In this document: positions 23,774 to 33,587 of the stretch, in pieces
Position numbering within the stretch: position 1 is the first letter of the stretch
How the letters are laid out: each line of letters starts with the position of its first letter
DNA from: UBA6224 sp963730375
GTDB taxonomy: Bacteria; Patescibacteriota; Saccharimonadia; Saccharimonadales; UBA4665
Assembly (NCBI GenBank): GCA_963730375.1
Contig: CAVSRJ010000001.1
Location: forward strand, 124,001-188,000
Direction of reading: 5' to 3'
DNA length: 64,000 nt
The notes under the pieces: generated by a model
What the model was told of the DNA's origin: nothing
Seen by the model: the letters and a program-made list of their open reading frames with translations, nothing else
Databases searched by the model: none
Program-made: the position numbers and the translations under genes

Positions 23774-24988
23774 TCAGAGGTTACCTGCTTGACTTGCCAG
23801 GTTATAGATTGGGAGTAGCACCGCCGCGACAATCGTAAAGGCCATAATACCCATCAGTATCATCATGACCGGTTCGATAATGGTCTGAATGTTCTTAATC
23901 TCCTGATCAAGTTCCTTCTCATAGTAGTCGGCTGCCTTGCTGAGCATTTGCTCCATGGATCCCGATTGCTCACCAATTTTCAGCATGTTAGGCACCAAAT
24001 CCAGGAAATTGGGGTCACCCTGAAGTGCATCACCGAGCGATTTTCCGCCCTTTACCTTTTCGGTTGCACTTTTGAGTGAGTTTTCGATGTGGACATTGTC
24101 GACCGCCTGGCCGGTAATCTCAAGTACCTGTATGAGCGGCACACCACTGGCAATAAGGGTGGTGCCCGTACGAGAAAATCGCGCCATGTACATCTTCATG
24201 AACAGGCCGCTGACTGGCCACATGCGCATCTTGGCCTTATCGATAACCGTTTTACCGCCGAGGGTTCGAGCCCAACGACTAGTGAACACGGTGATGACCG
24301 CCAGGATAATAACGATAAAGGGCCAGTACTTTGTGAGTGCATTTGAGACAGTCAGTAGTACGACAGTCACCAAAGGCAAGCTGGCACCACCAATATCGTC
24401 ATATAGTGATTGCACCTGGGGCAACACCTTGACCAACATGAATATTACGACCACACCCATGACCGCCAAGACAATGAGCGGATAAATCATGGCACCGCGG
24501 ACTTTACTGACGATATCAGCATCCTTCTCCTGCTGGTTGGCAAGTCGCTCCAGTGCTTCATCAAGGGTACCAGAGGTCTCACCAGCTGCAATCAGGCTGA
24601 TGTAGACTCGGTTGAACGTGCGAGGATGCTTGGCCATCGATGAGGCCAAGGTGCCACCCGCCTCAACATCGCTAATAATCTGATTCACGATTATTTTGAG
24701 TGGTTTACTGGTCGTCTGAGCCGAGACACTTCGTAATGCCTGCACCAGCGGCAAACCAGCGTTAATAAGCGTGGACAGCTGCCGAGAGAATAGCACCTTG
24801 TCACGAGTCTTGACCTTGGCAGTCCGGTGCGGCAAAAGGCCGGCCTGTTCGGCTGGCCGAATATCGAGCGCGGTCAGCCCTTCATTGCGAATAAGCTTTG
24901 CCGCAGATTGTTCGCTATCGGCCTGAACCTCCGAGCGGACGTGCCGACCAGTCGCAGGGTCACGAGCCGTGTACTGATACGTCAGCAT
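23774..24988 (-). CDS. pilC: Type IV pilus inner-membrane platform protein
   Basis: PilC/GspF (404 aa) starts MLTYQYTARDPATGRHVRSE. It has two T2SSF domains: the first around residues 70-190 (FSRQLSTLINAGLPLVQALR, AAGETSGTLDEALERLA), the second around 270-395 (FSRTGTTLIASGVPLIQVLE, KIGEQSGSMEQMLSKAADYY), and three membrane helices. It couples the PilB and PilT motors to the pilus. It begins 6 bases after the pilT stop. Confidence 0.95.
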   Translation of the reverse strand: MLTYQYTARDPATGRHVRSEVQADSEQSAAKLIRNEGLTALDIRPAEQAGLLPHRTAKVKTRDKVLFSRQLSTLINAGLPLVQALRSVSAQTTSKPLKIIVNQIISDVEAGGTLASSMAKHPRTFNRVYISLIAAGETSGTLDEALERLANQQEKDADIVSKVRGAMIYPLIVLAVMGVVVIFMLVKVLPQVQSLYDDIGGASLPLVTVVLLTVSNALTKYWPFIVIILAVITVFTSRWARTLGGKTVIDKAKMRMWPVSGLFMKMYMARFSRTGTTLIASGVPLIQVLEITGQAVDNVHIENSLKSATEKVKGGKSLGDALQGDPNFLDLVPNMLKIGEQSGSMEQMLSKAADYYEKELDQEIKNIQTIIEPVMMILMGIMAFTIVAAVLLPIYNLASQAGNL

Positions 24989-24994
24989 GTTTCA

Positions 24995-26067
24995 CTAACC
25001 TCGCATCAGCCTATCAAGTTCATCAATATCAACAGCAACATTACGAGCTTCGTCATACGTTACCGTACCCTGGTGAATTAGGTTAACGAGCTGCTTGTCC
25101 ATAGACTGCATACCAAACTCTGCGCCGGTCTGAATGACAGCGTCAAGCTGGTGCGTCTTGCCTTCACGGATAATGTTGCGGACTGCTGGGTGTGCCGATC
25201 AGAATCTCAGCCGCGGCAATACGTCCACCACCGATGGCTGGCAGCAAACGCTGCGAACAGATGGCCATCAAGAATGTTACTGAGCTGCGCACGAATCTGC
25301 GGTTGCTGGTGCGGTGGGAACACGTCAATCATACGGTCGATAGACTGCGCGGCACTGTTGGTGTGCAGCGTGGCAAACACCAAGTGTCCGGTTTCTGCGA
25401 TGGTAATAGCCGACGCAATAGTCTCAAGGTCACGCATCTCACCGATGAGCACAACATCTGGGTCTTCACGCAAGGCGCTTCGCAGCGCCGCACTAAAGCT
25501 GTATGTGTCGTAGTGAACCTCACGCTGCACAATCACTGACTTCTTAGAAGCGTGCGTGTACTCGATAGGGTCTTCGATGGTGATAATGTGGGCCGCGCGC
25601 TCCATGTTGATCTTGTGCACGAGCGCGGCCAGGCTGGTAGACTTACCAGAACCAGTCGGCCCAGTCACCAGCACGAGTCCGCGAGGATAATCAGCAAACT
25701 TAGTAACCACGTGCGGCAATCCCAATTGTTCGATACTCGGGATATCGTTCGGAATCAAGCGAAGTGCCGAGGCCAGGTTACCTCGCTCATGAAACGCGTT
25801 AACACGAAAACGTCCCAAATCACCGAAGGCAAAGCTAAAGTCAAACTCTTTGTCCTTCAGTAGTATTTGCTTCTGATCTTCGTCGAGGATAGCGAAAATA
25901 AGTGTCTCGACTGCTTCGTCGGTCAGTGGGTCTGCTCCACTCACAGCCATCAAGGCACCATCGACACGCAGCATCGGCGGCAACCCAACCTGCAGGTGCA
26001 AGTCAGATGCTTTTTTCTTTACGACCTCTTCGAGTAGTATTTCGATTCGCGGTTGTCCTTGTGCCAT
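24995..26067 (-). CDS. pilT: Twitching-motility retraction ATPase, with two single-base insertions
   Basis: The first 266 residues are a normal PilT: ASDLHLQVGLPPMLRVDG, GPTGSGKSTSLAALVHK (Walker A), the Asp box ITIEDPIEYTH, LREDPDVVLIGEMRD and ATLHTNSAAQSIDRMIDVF. After LSNIL the frame breaks. Skipping one base at 25269 gives MAICSQRLLPAIGGGRIAAA, and skipping another at 25187 gives AVRNIIREGKTHQLDAVIQT through LDRLMRG and a TAG at 24995. As written, translation would stop at 25207 and lose the C-terminal motif. Either the sequence has errors or retraction is damaged. Confidence 0.88.
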
Positions 26068-26089
26068 ATGCTGTATCCACCCTCTCTGT

Positions 26090-27910
26090 TTACGTCATAT
26101 CCGCGGCAGCAACGCGGTTAATTTCATTCAGTGTAGTCATGCCCTGCAATGCCTTTAGATAGCCATCTTCGCGCATTGTGACCATGCCCTGACTCTGTGC
26201 CATTTTCTGAATGGTGCTACTAGTCGCGCGCTCTAGGATCAGTTTTTGTATCTCTTCCGAGACGGCAAAGACCTCGTAGATACCCATTCGACCACTGTAA
26301 CCATTCGGTGTACTTGGGCTGTCTTTGCCCTTGTATAAAGTATAAGCTTTTTGGCTCGCCAGAGGCAAGCTTTCATAGCCAAGGTCTTCGGATACTTTTT
26401 TAACTGAAGCCTCGTCAGCCGGCAAGAATTTGCCGAGCGTAGAATGTATCGCCTCGGCCTCAGGAGCTGTCGAATCATAGGGCTCATTATCTTCGCCGAT
26501 GCGCCGAACCAGCCGCTGACCAATGACGGTTTTCACGGTACTGGCAATGAGGAAGGGTTCGATGCCCATATCGAGCAAACGAGGCAAAATGCCGGCGGCA
26601 CTATTGGTGTGTAGTGTACTAAAGACCAAGTGCCCGGTCAGAGCCGCCTGCACGGCCAACTCGGCCGTTTCTTTATCACGAATCTCACCGACCATCACGA
26701 CATCGGGGTCCTGTCGCAAGATTGAGCGTAGTCCACTCGCGAATGTCAGGCCGACATCGGCATTCACCTGAATCTGGTTGACCCCGTCCATCTTGTACTC
26801 GACCGGGTCTTCCAGGGTAACAATGTTGATTGAATCGTCTTTGATTTCCTGCAGCAGGGCGTACAGGCTGGTTGATTTACCAGAACCGGTAGGACCAGAC
26901 GTCAAGATCATCCCGTTGCTCTGCTCCAACCCAGCTCGAATTGTGCGCAATGCTCGACCACGATAGCCCATGTCTTCTAGCTTCAGGCTGGTGCCGCTCT
27001 TGTCCAGTAGACGAATGACGACCTGTTCACCCCAGACAACTGGCGATATGGCGATACGCAGGTCAATGTCTTTATCCGCTACGTGAATACTAAACTCACC
27101 GTCCTGTGGCGTGCGGTGCTCGTCAATCTTGAGGTTGGACAAAATTTTGATGCGAGATACCAGTGGCGGTTCGGTGCTCTTTGGCAGTTTCATTATCTCG
27201 CGCAAAATACCGTCGATGCGACAACGTATCTTTAGGCTGTCCTGCAGGGGCTCAATGTGGATGTCACTGGCTCGGTTTTTGGCGGCATACTCTAGGATAC
27301 TGGACAAAGCTTTACTAATTGGCGAGTCTTGGACCAATGTCTTGAACTTATCTTCAGTCTTTGACGCTGCGTCTTTGGCACCCTTTTTGGTCTTTTGGTT
27401 CGGGTCCTGCTCGATACTGACCTCGCCGGTCAATGCACTAATTTCACTGGAAACCGATTCTGAAATACTCTGCTGGTACTGTTTGAGGACATTTCGGATT
27501 CCCTCTTCGCTCGCTGCATAGACTTTTAGCGGTCGGCCAATCTTGTTACTTAAGAAGTCCACCGCCTGGACATTGTCGGCATCCAGCATCGCCACGACGA
27601 GACGGTGCTGCATTTCTCCAAGTGGCACGGCCATGTATCGCTCAGCAATATCTTGCGGCAAGAGTTTGAGTACCTTGGCATCAACCGCCGCTTCGCTGAG
27701 GTTTACATACGGTACATTTGTAACCTTCGCTGTCGCCTTGGTGAGTTGCTCGTTAGTAACACCGCCCTCGCTAACTAGCAGGCCTAGTATCGGCGCATGA
27801 TCAGTTTCGGACTTCTTCTTGAGCTCCTCAAGCTTTTCGTTGGTCAAGGCGCCAGTCTGGACTAGCTCCTCTTCGACCTGCTGCTGGTTTGCTGCAGAGA
27901 GTACGCTCAT
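26090..27910 (-). CDS. pilB: Pilus extension ATPase, PilB/GspE family, without the zinc tetracysteine
   Basis: The 606-residue protein has an N-terminal GspE_N domain (about 40-155) and a motor with DIHIEPLQDSLKIRCRIDGI, Walker A SGPTGSGKSTSLYALL, the Asp box TLEDPVEYKMDGVNQIQV, and RQDPDVVMVGEIRD with HLVFSTLHTNSAAGILPRLL. In most PilB a four-Cys zinc site lies between QRLVRR and GYxGRxGIYE; here that stretch (about 455-555) has no Cys. It powers assembly and lies upstream of pilT and pilC in the same operon. Confidence 0.93.
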   Translation of the reverse strand: MSVLSAANQQQVEEELVQTGALTNEKLEELKKKSETDHAPILGLLVSEGGVTNEQLTKATAKVTNVPYVNLSEAAVDAKVLKLLPQDIAERYMAVPLGEMQHRLVVAMLDADNVQAVDFLSNKIGRPLKVYAASEEGIRNVLKQYQQSISESVSSEISALTGEVSIEQDPNQKTKKGAKDAASKTEDKFKTLVQDSPISKALSSILEYAAKNRASDIHIEPLQDSLKIRCRIDGILREIMKLPKSTEPPLVSRIKILSNLKIDEHRTPQDGEFSIHVADKDIDLRIAISPVVWGEQVVIRLLDKSGTSLKLEDMGYRGRALRTIRAGLEQSNGMILTSGPTGSGKSTSLYALLQEIKDDSINIVTLEDPVEYKMDGVNQIQVNADVGLTFASGLRSILRQDPDVVMVGEIRDKETAELAVQAALTGHLVFSTLHTNSAAGILPRLLDMGIEPFLIASTVKTVIGQRLVRRIGEDNEPYDSTAPEAEAIHSTLGKFLPADEASVKKVSEDLGYESLPLASQKAYTLYKGKDSPSTPNGYSGRMGIYEVFAVSEEIQKLILERATSSTIQKMAQSQGMVTMREDGYLKALQGMTTLNEINRVAAADMT

Positions 27911-27922
27911 GGAAGCCCCGGC

Positions 27923-28174
27923 TTATTGTGCCTTTTGATTAAATGGATTCTGGTTATTGTTATCGCCAATCCGGATCAGCTGGGTAGGATTGATGGATTT
28001 ATCGTTGAAGTAATCAGTAGACGGCAGGTTAAACTCTGTCGTGATAACATCGACGACTTCGTACTTCTGTTCCCGCTTATCACCCGACTGGAACAGCATC
28101 CGGGACAAGAAAAATGAAGCAAACGCTGCTACAGCAACAACAACGATAATGACCGCGATATCTTTTTGCTTCAT
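27923..28174 (-). CDS. Small single-span protein of the pilus operon
   Basis: The 83-residue protein has an N-terminal membrane helix (residues 6-27, IAVIIVVVAVAAFASFFLSR) and a polar tail rich in Asn/Asp/Gln. It sits between pilO-like and pilB genes with a one-base overlap, the position PilP takes in other species. Sequence alone does not support calling it PilP. Confidence 0.7.
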   Translation of the reverse strand: MKQKDIAVIIVVVAVAAFASFFLSRMLFQSGDKREQKYEVVDVITTEFNLPSTDYFNDKSINPTQLIRIGDNNNQNPFNQKAQ

Positions 28175-28851
28175 TACTTTAGTACCTCCATGCGAATATT
28201 GAGTGATTTCTCAGGCTGGTAGTACGTAACAGCAGATATGTGGAGGGACATCTTGTCTTCGCTACCGGTCAACTGCATGGACTGAATCTGGATCGGACGG
28301 ATGGAGCGCTGGAAGCCATCGACAACTTTCTTAATATCACCGTAATTACCGCTGACAGTTACCTCAAATGGTATCTGAACCGGCTCAGGAGTGTCACTTG
28401 TCACGCCCGCCTGGGCCACTTCATCATCAGTACCCGTCATGCTGTCAATGACTGCACCCTGGTCCGTAATCAGCTTCTCGAGGCTCGTAGCGAGTGCTGG
28501 GAAGTCGTACTTACTGGGCAACGCATCGAGTACCAGTTTGGCGTTGTCGCCGTCCTGATTGCCGTTACCGTTTGGATCTCCGCCCAGAATGTTCTGAGAG
28601 TTTGATACGAATGCCTGGTATTGCGACACGAGCGTCTTGGTACTATCTATATCTTCATGAAGCTGGCTCAGTGCGACTTTTTTCTTGCCAATGAGTCGAT
28701 TTTGATACTGCAGCTGACCAAAGAGGATGTACGACGCCACTAAGCTGAAGACCACAATAAAGGAAGCTGCCGCCGTCAGCACGACGATTCGGGCATTCGC
28801 CTTATCGATCATCAATCGCTTGTGTGAAATCTGTCCCTGTGAAATTGCCAT
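28174..28851 (-). CDS. pilO: PilO-like alignment-complex protein
   Basis: The 225-residue protein has a short cytosolic head, a membrane helix (about 22-46), a coiled-coil stretch (NRLIGKKKVALSQLHEDIDS), and a ferredoxin-like region with FPALATSLEKLITDQGAVID, IPFEVTVSGNYGDIKKVVDG and RPIQIQSMQLTGSEDKMSLH. The gene order M-N-O supports the call. Confidence 0.85.
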   Translation of the reverse strand: MAISQGQISHKRLMIDKANARIVVLTAAASFIVVFSLVASYILFGQLQYQNRLIGKKKVALSQLHEDIDSTKTLVSQYQAFVSNSQNILGGDPNGNGNQDGDNAKLVLDALPSKYDFPALATSLEKLITDQGAVIDSMTGTDDEVAQAGVTSDTPEPVQIPFEVTVSGNYGDIKKVVDGFQRSIRPIQIQSMQLTGSEDKMSLHISAVTYYQPEKSLNIRMEVLK

Positions 28852-28853
28852 GG

Positions 28854-29543
28854 TTATTGTCCCTGCCCTGTGTTGGTTTCATCCTGCTTGTCAAAGAGCA
28901 CCGTCGGCTGCTCGAGTACCGAACGTGTCGTGATGATGGACGGCACTTTTAGTTTCACACTGTCAGCACTACTGAATATTGTTGGGTCAAACGTAGCATC
29001 GATGGTGTAGCTCGCGTCCTTGGACGATCGCGAAAAGTCACTCAGTACAACGCCAGAGAATGCCAACTGTGAATCGCTGGATGAACCCTGAGTGTACTTC
29101 GTAAATTTGAGGCTATCTGTAAACTGGTTAACGACATCGAGTGTCGGCGCATTGCCTTTGATGGCAACGGTATTTTCGACGAAATCGAACGTCACATCAC
29201 TGATGGTAGCGTTCTTAGGCGTCACTTGACTCAGGTACGCAAAGACTCGATAGGCGGTTGGCTTCTGGTCATGTAAATCATTCAGGACGTGGAGCTGGCC
29301 TTGCACGGTCAGAATCTTGTTGAGCTCCGGCGTAGACTTCAGATCTGTACTGGCTGCGTTAATATCATCTGTCAGATTCTGGATTGTCTTGTGTTGCCAT
29401 ACATCGACGGTCAGTATCAACATGACCATTATCGCCAGTGCAGCAGCGCTAACTAGGAAGCACAGGGATTGGACGAGTCGCTTGGCGCGCTGCGCTTTAA
29501 CATACTCGAGCTTTACATCTGGGAGTAGGTTGAACTGAATCAT
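28854..29543 (-). CDS. pilN: PilN-like alignment-complex protein
   Basis: The 229-residue protein begins MIQFNLLPDVKLEYVKAQRA, the PilN N-terminal peptide (INLLP) that docks on PilM, followed by a membrane helix (about 27-49) and a coiled-coil/ferredoxin-like part. It overlaps pilM by 4 bases. Confidence 0.9.
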   Translation of the reverse strand: MIQFNLLPDVKLEYVKAQRAKRLVQSLCFLVSAAALAIMVMLILTVDVWQHKTIQNLTDDINAASTDLKSTPELNKILTVQGQLHVLNDLHDQKPTAYRVFAYLSQVTPKNATISDVTFDFVENTVAIKGNAPTLDVVNQFTDSLKFTKYTQGSSSDSQLAFSGVVLSDFSRSSKDASYTIDATFDPTIFSSADSVKLKVPSIITTRSVLEQPTVLFDKQDETNTGQGQ

Positions 29544-30577
29544 TCGGAACGCTCCGCAAGTCCTACGGCAACGCCAAACTGGTTGGAGATCGCAAGCAAT
29601 TCATTCTGACGATCGGCAGCAAATTGAACATTTCGCCACGCGTTACCGATTTCGACATTGACACCAAACTTATTGGCGAAATGCAGCGGAAACTCTGGCA
29701 ACACCGAGGCGCCGCCAGTCACAATAATCCTGTCCAGTTTGGTGCTAGGATACCGCGTCTGGAAAAACTTGATCGACTTTTCTACTTCTGTAGTAAGAAT
29801 ATCTACCGTACCAATGATAGCCTGGTACACCTGACCTTCGAGCTTGTCTTTGTTCAGCCCAAACTTCGCAACAAACTGTTCTGCCTGTTTTTCATCAACA
29901 TTCAGGTTCTGCAGTGCGGCACGATTGATTGCCTCCATACCGGTCGGGATTGAGCGAGTCAGCTTTGGCGCTCCATCGGCAACAATAACTAGATCTGTTC
30001 CCTTAAAGCCGACATCGATAATCATTTGCGGTACGCCTGTGTCAGCAGCTGCCAGTGCACGTGCCAACGCGAGATTATCTGGTTCGAATGAAATGACATT
30101 GAGCCCAATTGCTTCTAGCATATCGAGGCGCGATTCAACTAGCTTGTTCGGTACGCTTGAAAGCAATATTTCGACCTTGGTTTTGTCGGCCGGCGAATCA
30201 CCAAGCATTGCCCAGTCAATCTTGGATTCACTGAGTGGTGTTGGGATTAGCGCATCGGCTTGATAACGAATCGCCTTTGACAGTTCAGTGGAAGACAAAC
30301 GGTCAACGTCAGCAACGGTTGTGAATACACGGCCTGATGGTATGCCCACGGCAACATTCTTAGTATTGAGCTTGGCCTGCGACACGAGCTGGGCTATGGC
30401 CTGTCCGAGTCGTTGCTGATCGTTCCGAGAGTCACTGAGTGCAATCTTGGTATCTATCGGCATGTAGGCATACTTGATAAGCGCCTTGGGATTACCACCG
30501 TGAAGCTGCACTAGCCGAACGGCGGTGGAGCCGATGTCAAGTCCGAAAAATGCGTTTACCCCACTCAGTATGCTCAT
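29540..30577 (-). CDS. pilM: PilM, actin-like ATPase of the pilus alignment complex
   Basis: The 345-residue protein has the actin-fold phosphate loops FFGLDIGSTAVRLVQLHGG (residues 11-29) and IIDVGFKGTDLVIVADG, and the adenosine motif IIVTGGASVLPEF. It binds the cytosolic tail of PilN. It opens the pilMNO-pilB-pilT-pilC run after a short gap. Confidence 0.93.
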   Translation of the reverse strand: MSILSGVNAFFGLDIGSTAVRLVQLHGGNPKALIKYAYMPIDTKIALSDSRNDQQRLGQAIAQLVSQAKLNTKNVAVGIPSGRVFTTVADVDRLSSTELSKAIRYQADALIPTPLSESKIDWAMLGDSPADKTKVEILLSSVPNKLVESRLDMLEAIGLNVISFEPDNLALARALAAADTGVPQMIIDVGFKGTDLVIVADGAPKLTRSIPTGMEAINRAALQNLNVDEKQAEQFVAKFGLNKDKLEGQVYQAIIGTVDILTTEVEKSIKFFQTRYPSTKLDRIIVTGGASVLPEFPLHFANKFGVNVEIGNAWRNVQFAADRQNELLAISNQFGVAVGLAERSE

Positions 30578-30645
30578 GTTAGAGAAATTATAGCATAAGC
30601 GTAGCGCTCTCTGGCAAGCTTTTTATGTGGAATGGTGTGAAGTCC

Positions 30646-32538
30646 CTACAGCCGAGGCGGCAAGCCATTGATTGACGTGTAGTCAACGTTTGATGTGTTG
30701 AAGGTGTTGGCAATCCACACCTCTGGGGAATACACAAATGTTTCAGCCGCATTGTTGCTACTGTAGGTTTCGCTACTAGAAGCATCATTGAGGGTGCCAC
30801 GTGTGCGATCAAGAAAGATATGTTTTGCTGCAAATGCACCATACACGGTGAGTGGTGTGTTGCAGGAGGAGAAACGATTAGCCGCCCCAACACGAGTGTG
30901 CGATGAGGTGCCACACGTGTAGATGTAGCCGCCCGCACCTGAGTTCCGCTCTACAATATACACCCCGTCTAGCCTATGTACCGCCGGACTGAGGTATAGG
31001 TTGCCACCCAGCACGACAAGTTTGAACGAAGGAATATCTGACTGCCCAGACCATGAGGTACTGGCGTAGGTAATATTCTGACTCAGATAGACGTCGCCGG
31101 TCACGACAATAGTCTGATGAGTGCCATTGGCAATACTGGTAGGCAGAGTCGTGCTGTTGGCATTGCCGGTAATAGTTGTAACGGTACTGCCGTCATTAGA
31201 GCCGACGAAGTCACAGTTAACGGGCAGCGCTCCGAATGTACCACCATACAAACCGAATGAGGTATTCGCAGAAGTGTCGTCGTTGGCGAAGCTTCGGAAA
31301 CGAGGATTACTGTTCGAATAAAGCGACGATCCAAAGTGATAGATTTTGCCGAGGGCAAATGTGGCCATTTCTGTGCCCGATCCCACGTTCTGGAATGAGA
31401 CACCATAGTCTGTGCTCTCTGGTTGGCCAAACAAGTTCCATGCCGAGAAGCCGGCATTAGCTGAGGTCTGACAACTTGCAGTACTATCGGCCTGATACAC
31501 CCCGGCCATAGCGTCACCGCCATATACCTGGAAGTACGGCTTGCGGCCTACTGAGGTACAAGCGACATCCCAACTCGTATCAGCTATGGTGGTGCCGGAT
31601 CCAGATACCGCCGAAATACGCATTGCGACGCACATTGCGTCAGCGCCTCCGGGTGCAGTGTTTGTCCAGTTGGATAGATTGACTGTACTCCCCGAGCTCA
31701 CGGTTCGTGTACCTGTTTCGTATCGCAATGATGTGTCACCTGCGCTGTAGTTGCCGCTGCCGTCGGCGTCGACCCATAAGCGTCGGAAATAGTTAACCTG
31801 TCCATCAGAACCACCCCCCGAGTCATAATGCAGCGAGAATTTACCAGTGACTGACTGCCCCTGCTCCACAACCGGCGTTGGGCTGATGGTAGCGTTGCGA
31901 CTTATGGTCGCTAGCTCAGGCAAGCCAGGCATACTACCGAGCGGGTTACCACAAGATACCTTTAAGACATACTTCGTGGTGCCATTATATTTAAAAACGA
32001 GGGCTGGCTGGGTATCTGATGGCGCAGTGTGCCAGGTATCGTCCTGAATGTCATCGTTGAACGCTGAGTTTACCGTAAAGGTGTAGTTGGACACATATGT
32101 CATTGTCACATTAGGATCCATAACCCGGTCTTCCCAATCAGTGACTCCGGCCGCACTCGGGAAATTCGCACTTCCATAATTACTATAGATGCCTCGCATT
32201 GTCTGTATCACGAAATTAGCGCCAAAGGTATTACGATTGGCCCAGGTATCGGCAGCAGAACTACAGCCGGGATGAGCATTATTATTTCGATAATAATTAA
32301 TAAGATTAATAAACTGTTGTTTGGTCAATGAGGAAGCATTTGAAATGGCATCGGGGTTGGCAGCATCACAGTTCCACAGCACCTGGTGTCCAGCATTCGG
32401 CTGACCCGTGGTTTGGCCTTTGAAATATCCGATGTAATAGCCATTCGTTAATATTGCCTTGGCTCTTTGAGTGCCATAGCCGACACCGACGACAAGCGCG
32501 ACGAATAGCAGCAGTAAGACAAATGTTCGCTTTCTCAC
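30646..32538 (-). CDS. Large secreted Ser/Thr/Asn-rich surface protein of the pilus locus
   Basis: I do not recognise a family. The 630-residue protein has an N-terminal signal peptide (residues 1-28, RKRTFVLLLLFVALVVGVGY then a GTQRAKA cleavage-type site). Repeated beta-rich segments (about 230-350, including VDADGSGNYSAGDTSLRY, reminiscent of a dockerin/thrombospondin-3 type Asp-Asn loop) and at least eight Cys are visible. GTG start 32538 overlaps the upstream gene by 4 bases. Its place in the locus suggests a pilus-associated adhesin or tip protein (inference). Confidence 0.7.
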   Translation of the reverse strand: MRKRTFVLLLLFVALVVGVGYGTQRAKAILTNGYYIGYFKGQTTGQPNAGHQVLWNCDAANPDAISNASSLTKQQFINLINYYRNNNAHPGCSSAADTWANRNTFGANFVIQTMRGIYSNYGSANFPSAAGVTDWEDRVMDPNVTMTYVSNYTFTVNSAFNDDIQDDTWHTAPSDTQPALVFKYNGTTKYVLKVSCGNPLGSMPGLPELATISRNATISPTPVVEQGQSVTGKFSLHYDSGGGSDGQVNYFRRLWVDADGSGNYSAGDTSLRYETGTRTVSSGSTVNLSNWTNTAPGGADAMCVAMRISAVSGSGTTIADTSWDVACTSVGRKPYFQVYGGDAMAGVYQADSTASCQTSANAGFSAWNLFGQPESTDYGVSFQNVGSGTEMATFALGKIYHFGSSLYSNSNPRFRSFANDDTSANTSFGLYGGTFGALPVNCDFVGSNDGSTVTTITGNANSTTLPTSIANGTHQTIVVTGDVYLSQNITYASTSWSGQSDIPSFKLVVLGGNLYLSPAVHRLDGVYIVERNSGAGGYIYTCGTSSHTRVGAANRFSSCNTPLTVYGAFAAKHIFLDRTRGTLNDASSSETYSSNNAAETFVYSPEVWIANTFNTSNVDYTSINGLPPRL

Positions 32539-33338
32539 GGTGTACCGCCGAGTTTTTTTATCTCTTTTTTGTATAACACAATGTCCGTACGATCCATTTC
32601 TAGACTTGGATCCATCCGACTAATTGCTTTCTTGTAATACTCGACTGCCGTCTCGTTTTTTCCCAGACCAGCCGAGCTCACCGCTATCAAGCGCGCTGTC
32701 CCAGCGGTCGGCTCCAGCTCTTCAGCTTTCTGGCTGTATGTTAGGGAGTCTTGGTACTTGTTGAGTCCGAGAGCTAACGATGCCATCTGCATATATACCA
32801 AGCCTTTGTCTGCAGCGCTCGTGAGTGCGTCCGCCTGAGTCTGGAGCGTTGCCTGTGTGCTTGCATAGTTTTTGGCGGTAAGTTCCTCGCCCACAGCGTC
32901 TTGGTAGGCTACAGCCGCCTTTTGTTTATGATCTTGTTGTTCGATTGTGTCCTTCAGGTCGGACGCGGGGGGCGACTTTGGCCGATAGGTTGCAAACACA
33001 ATTCCCGCCTCCAATAACAAAAATACTCCTGCGGCAATCAACAGGTTCTTTTTCGTCAGGTATTTTCGTATTCGAGAGTTGTCATGGGCACCATCTGGGT
33101 CACTGACTGGCAGCGACTGGATGGTAGTGATTTTTTCAGTCTGTTTGGGCGGGGTAATCTCTGGTTTTGTCTGCTCTGCTACTGGCTTTGGTGACTCTAC
33201 GGGCTTCGGTGCTACCTCGGATTTTGCTTCGGGTTTTGGCTCGTCGTGCAAGACCTTCTCTTCTTTGGCCTCTTTGACAACCTCGTCACTGGTGACGATT
33301 CCCTCTGGTACTGGTTCCTTTTCCTTGCGGCCAAACAT
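32535..33338 (-). CDS. Single-span membrane protein with an extracellular TPR-like region
   Basis: About 267 residues: an acidic/Pro-Lys-rich cytosolic half (EVAPKPVESPKPVAEQTKPE), a membrane helix (about 100-118, NLLIAAGVFLLLEAGIVFAT), then TPR-like helices (ASLALGLNKYQDSLTYSQKA, GLGKNETAVEYYKKAISRMD). I place the start at ATG 33338 (MFGRKEKE), since TATAGT lies about 10 bases upstream of it. It is the first gene of the pilus operon. Confidence 0.75.
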   Translation of the reverse strand: MFGRKEKEPVPEGIVTSDEVVKEAKEEKVLHDEPKPEAKSEVAPKPVESPKPVAEQTKPEITPPKQTEKITTIQSLPVSDPDGAHDNSRIRKYLTKKNLLIAAGVFLLLEAGIVFATYRPKSPPASDLKDTIEQQDHKQKAAVAYQDAVGEELTAKNYASTQATLQTQADALTSAADKGLVYMQMASLALGLNKYQDSLTYSQKAEELEPTAGTARLIAVSSAGLGKNETAVEYYKKAISRMDPSLEMDRTDIVLYKKEIKKLGGTP

Positions 33339-33587
33339 CTTGGCTATAACTATAGCAAACCACAAGCAGAATAGTAATAAGTACGGACTTTTCTTGTATC
33401 AAGTTTCGGTCAAGACTTCGTCGGATGACCCATTGCGCAAGAAATACTTCGTAGTTAGTAGTAGCACACAGTAGTTTCTATGGCCTGCCTGCTTGCTCTG
33501 GGTAGTTCACCTAACTCATTCAAAACAGAATCGGGTACGATATTATGAAGTTGAGCGTATTAGTTACCTCTGTTAGAATGATACACA
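33339..33587. other. Divergent intergenic region between the pilus operon and ychF
   Basis: No gene is seen. It holds the ychF promoter at its right end and a TATAGT -10 for the pilus operon at its left end. Confidence 0.6.
33551..33579 (+). promoter_or_regulatory. Promoter of ychF
   Basis: TTGAGC, a 17-base spacer and TAGAAT, with ACCTCTGTTA across the end of the spacer and the -10. The ATG is 8 bases after the -10, so the mRNA is nearly leaderless. Confidence 0.78.
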
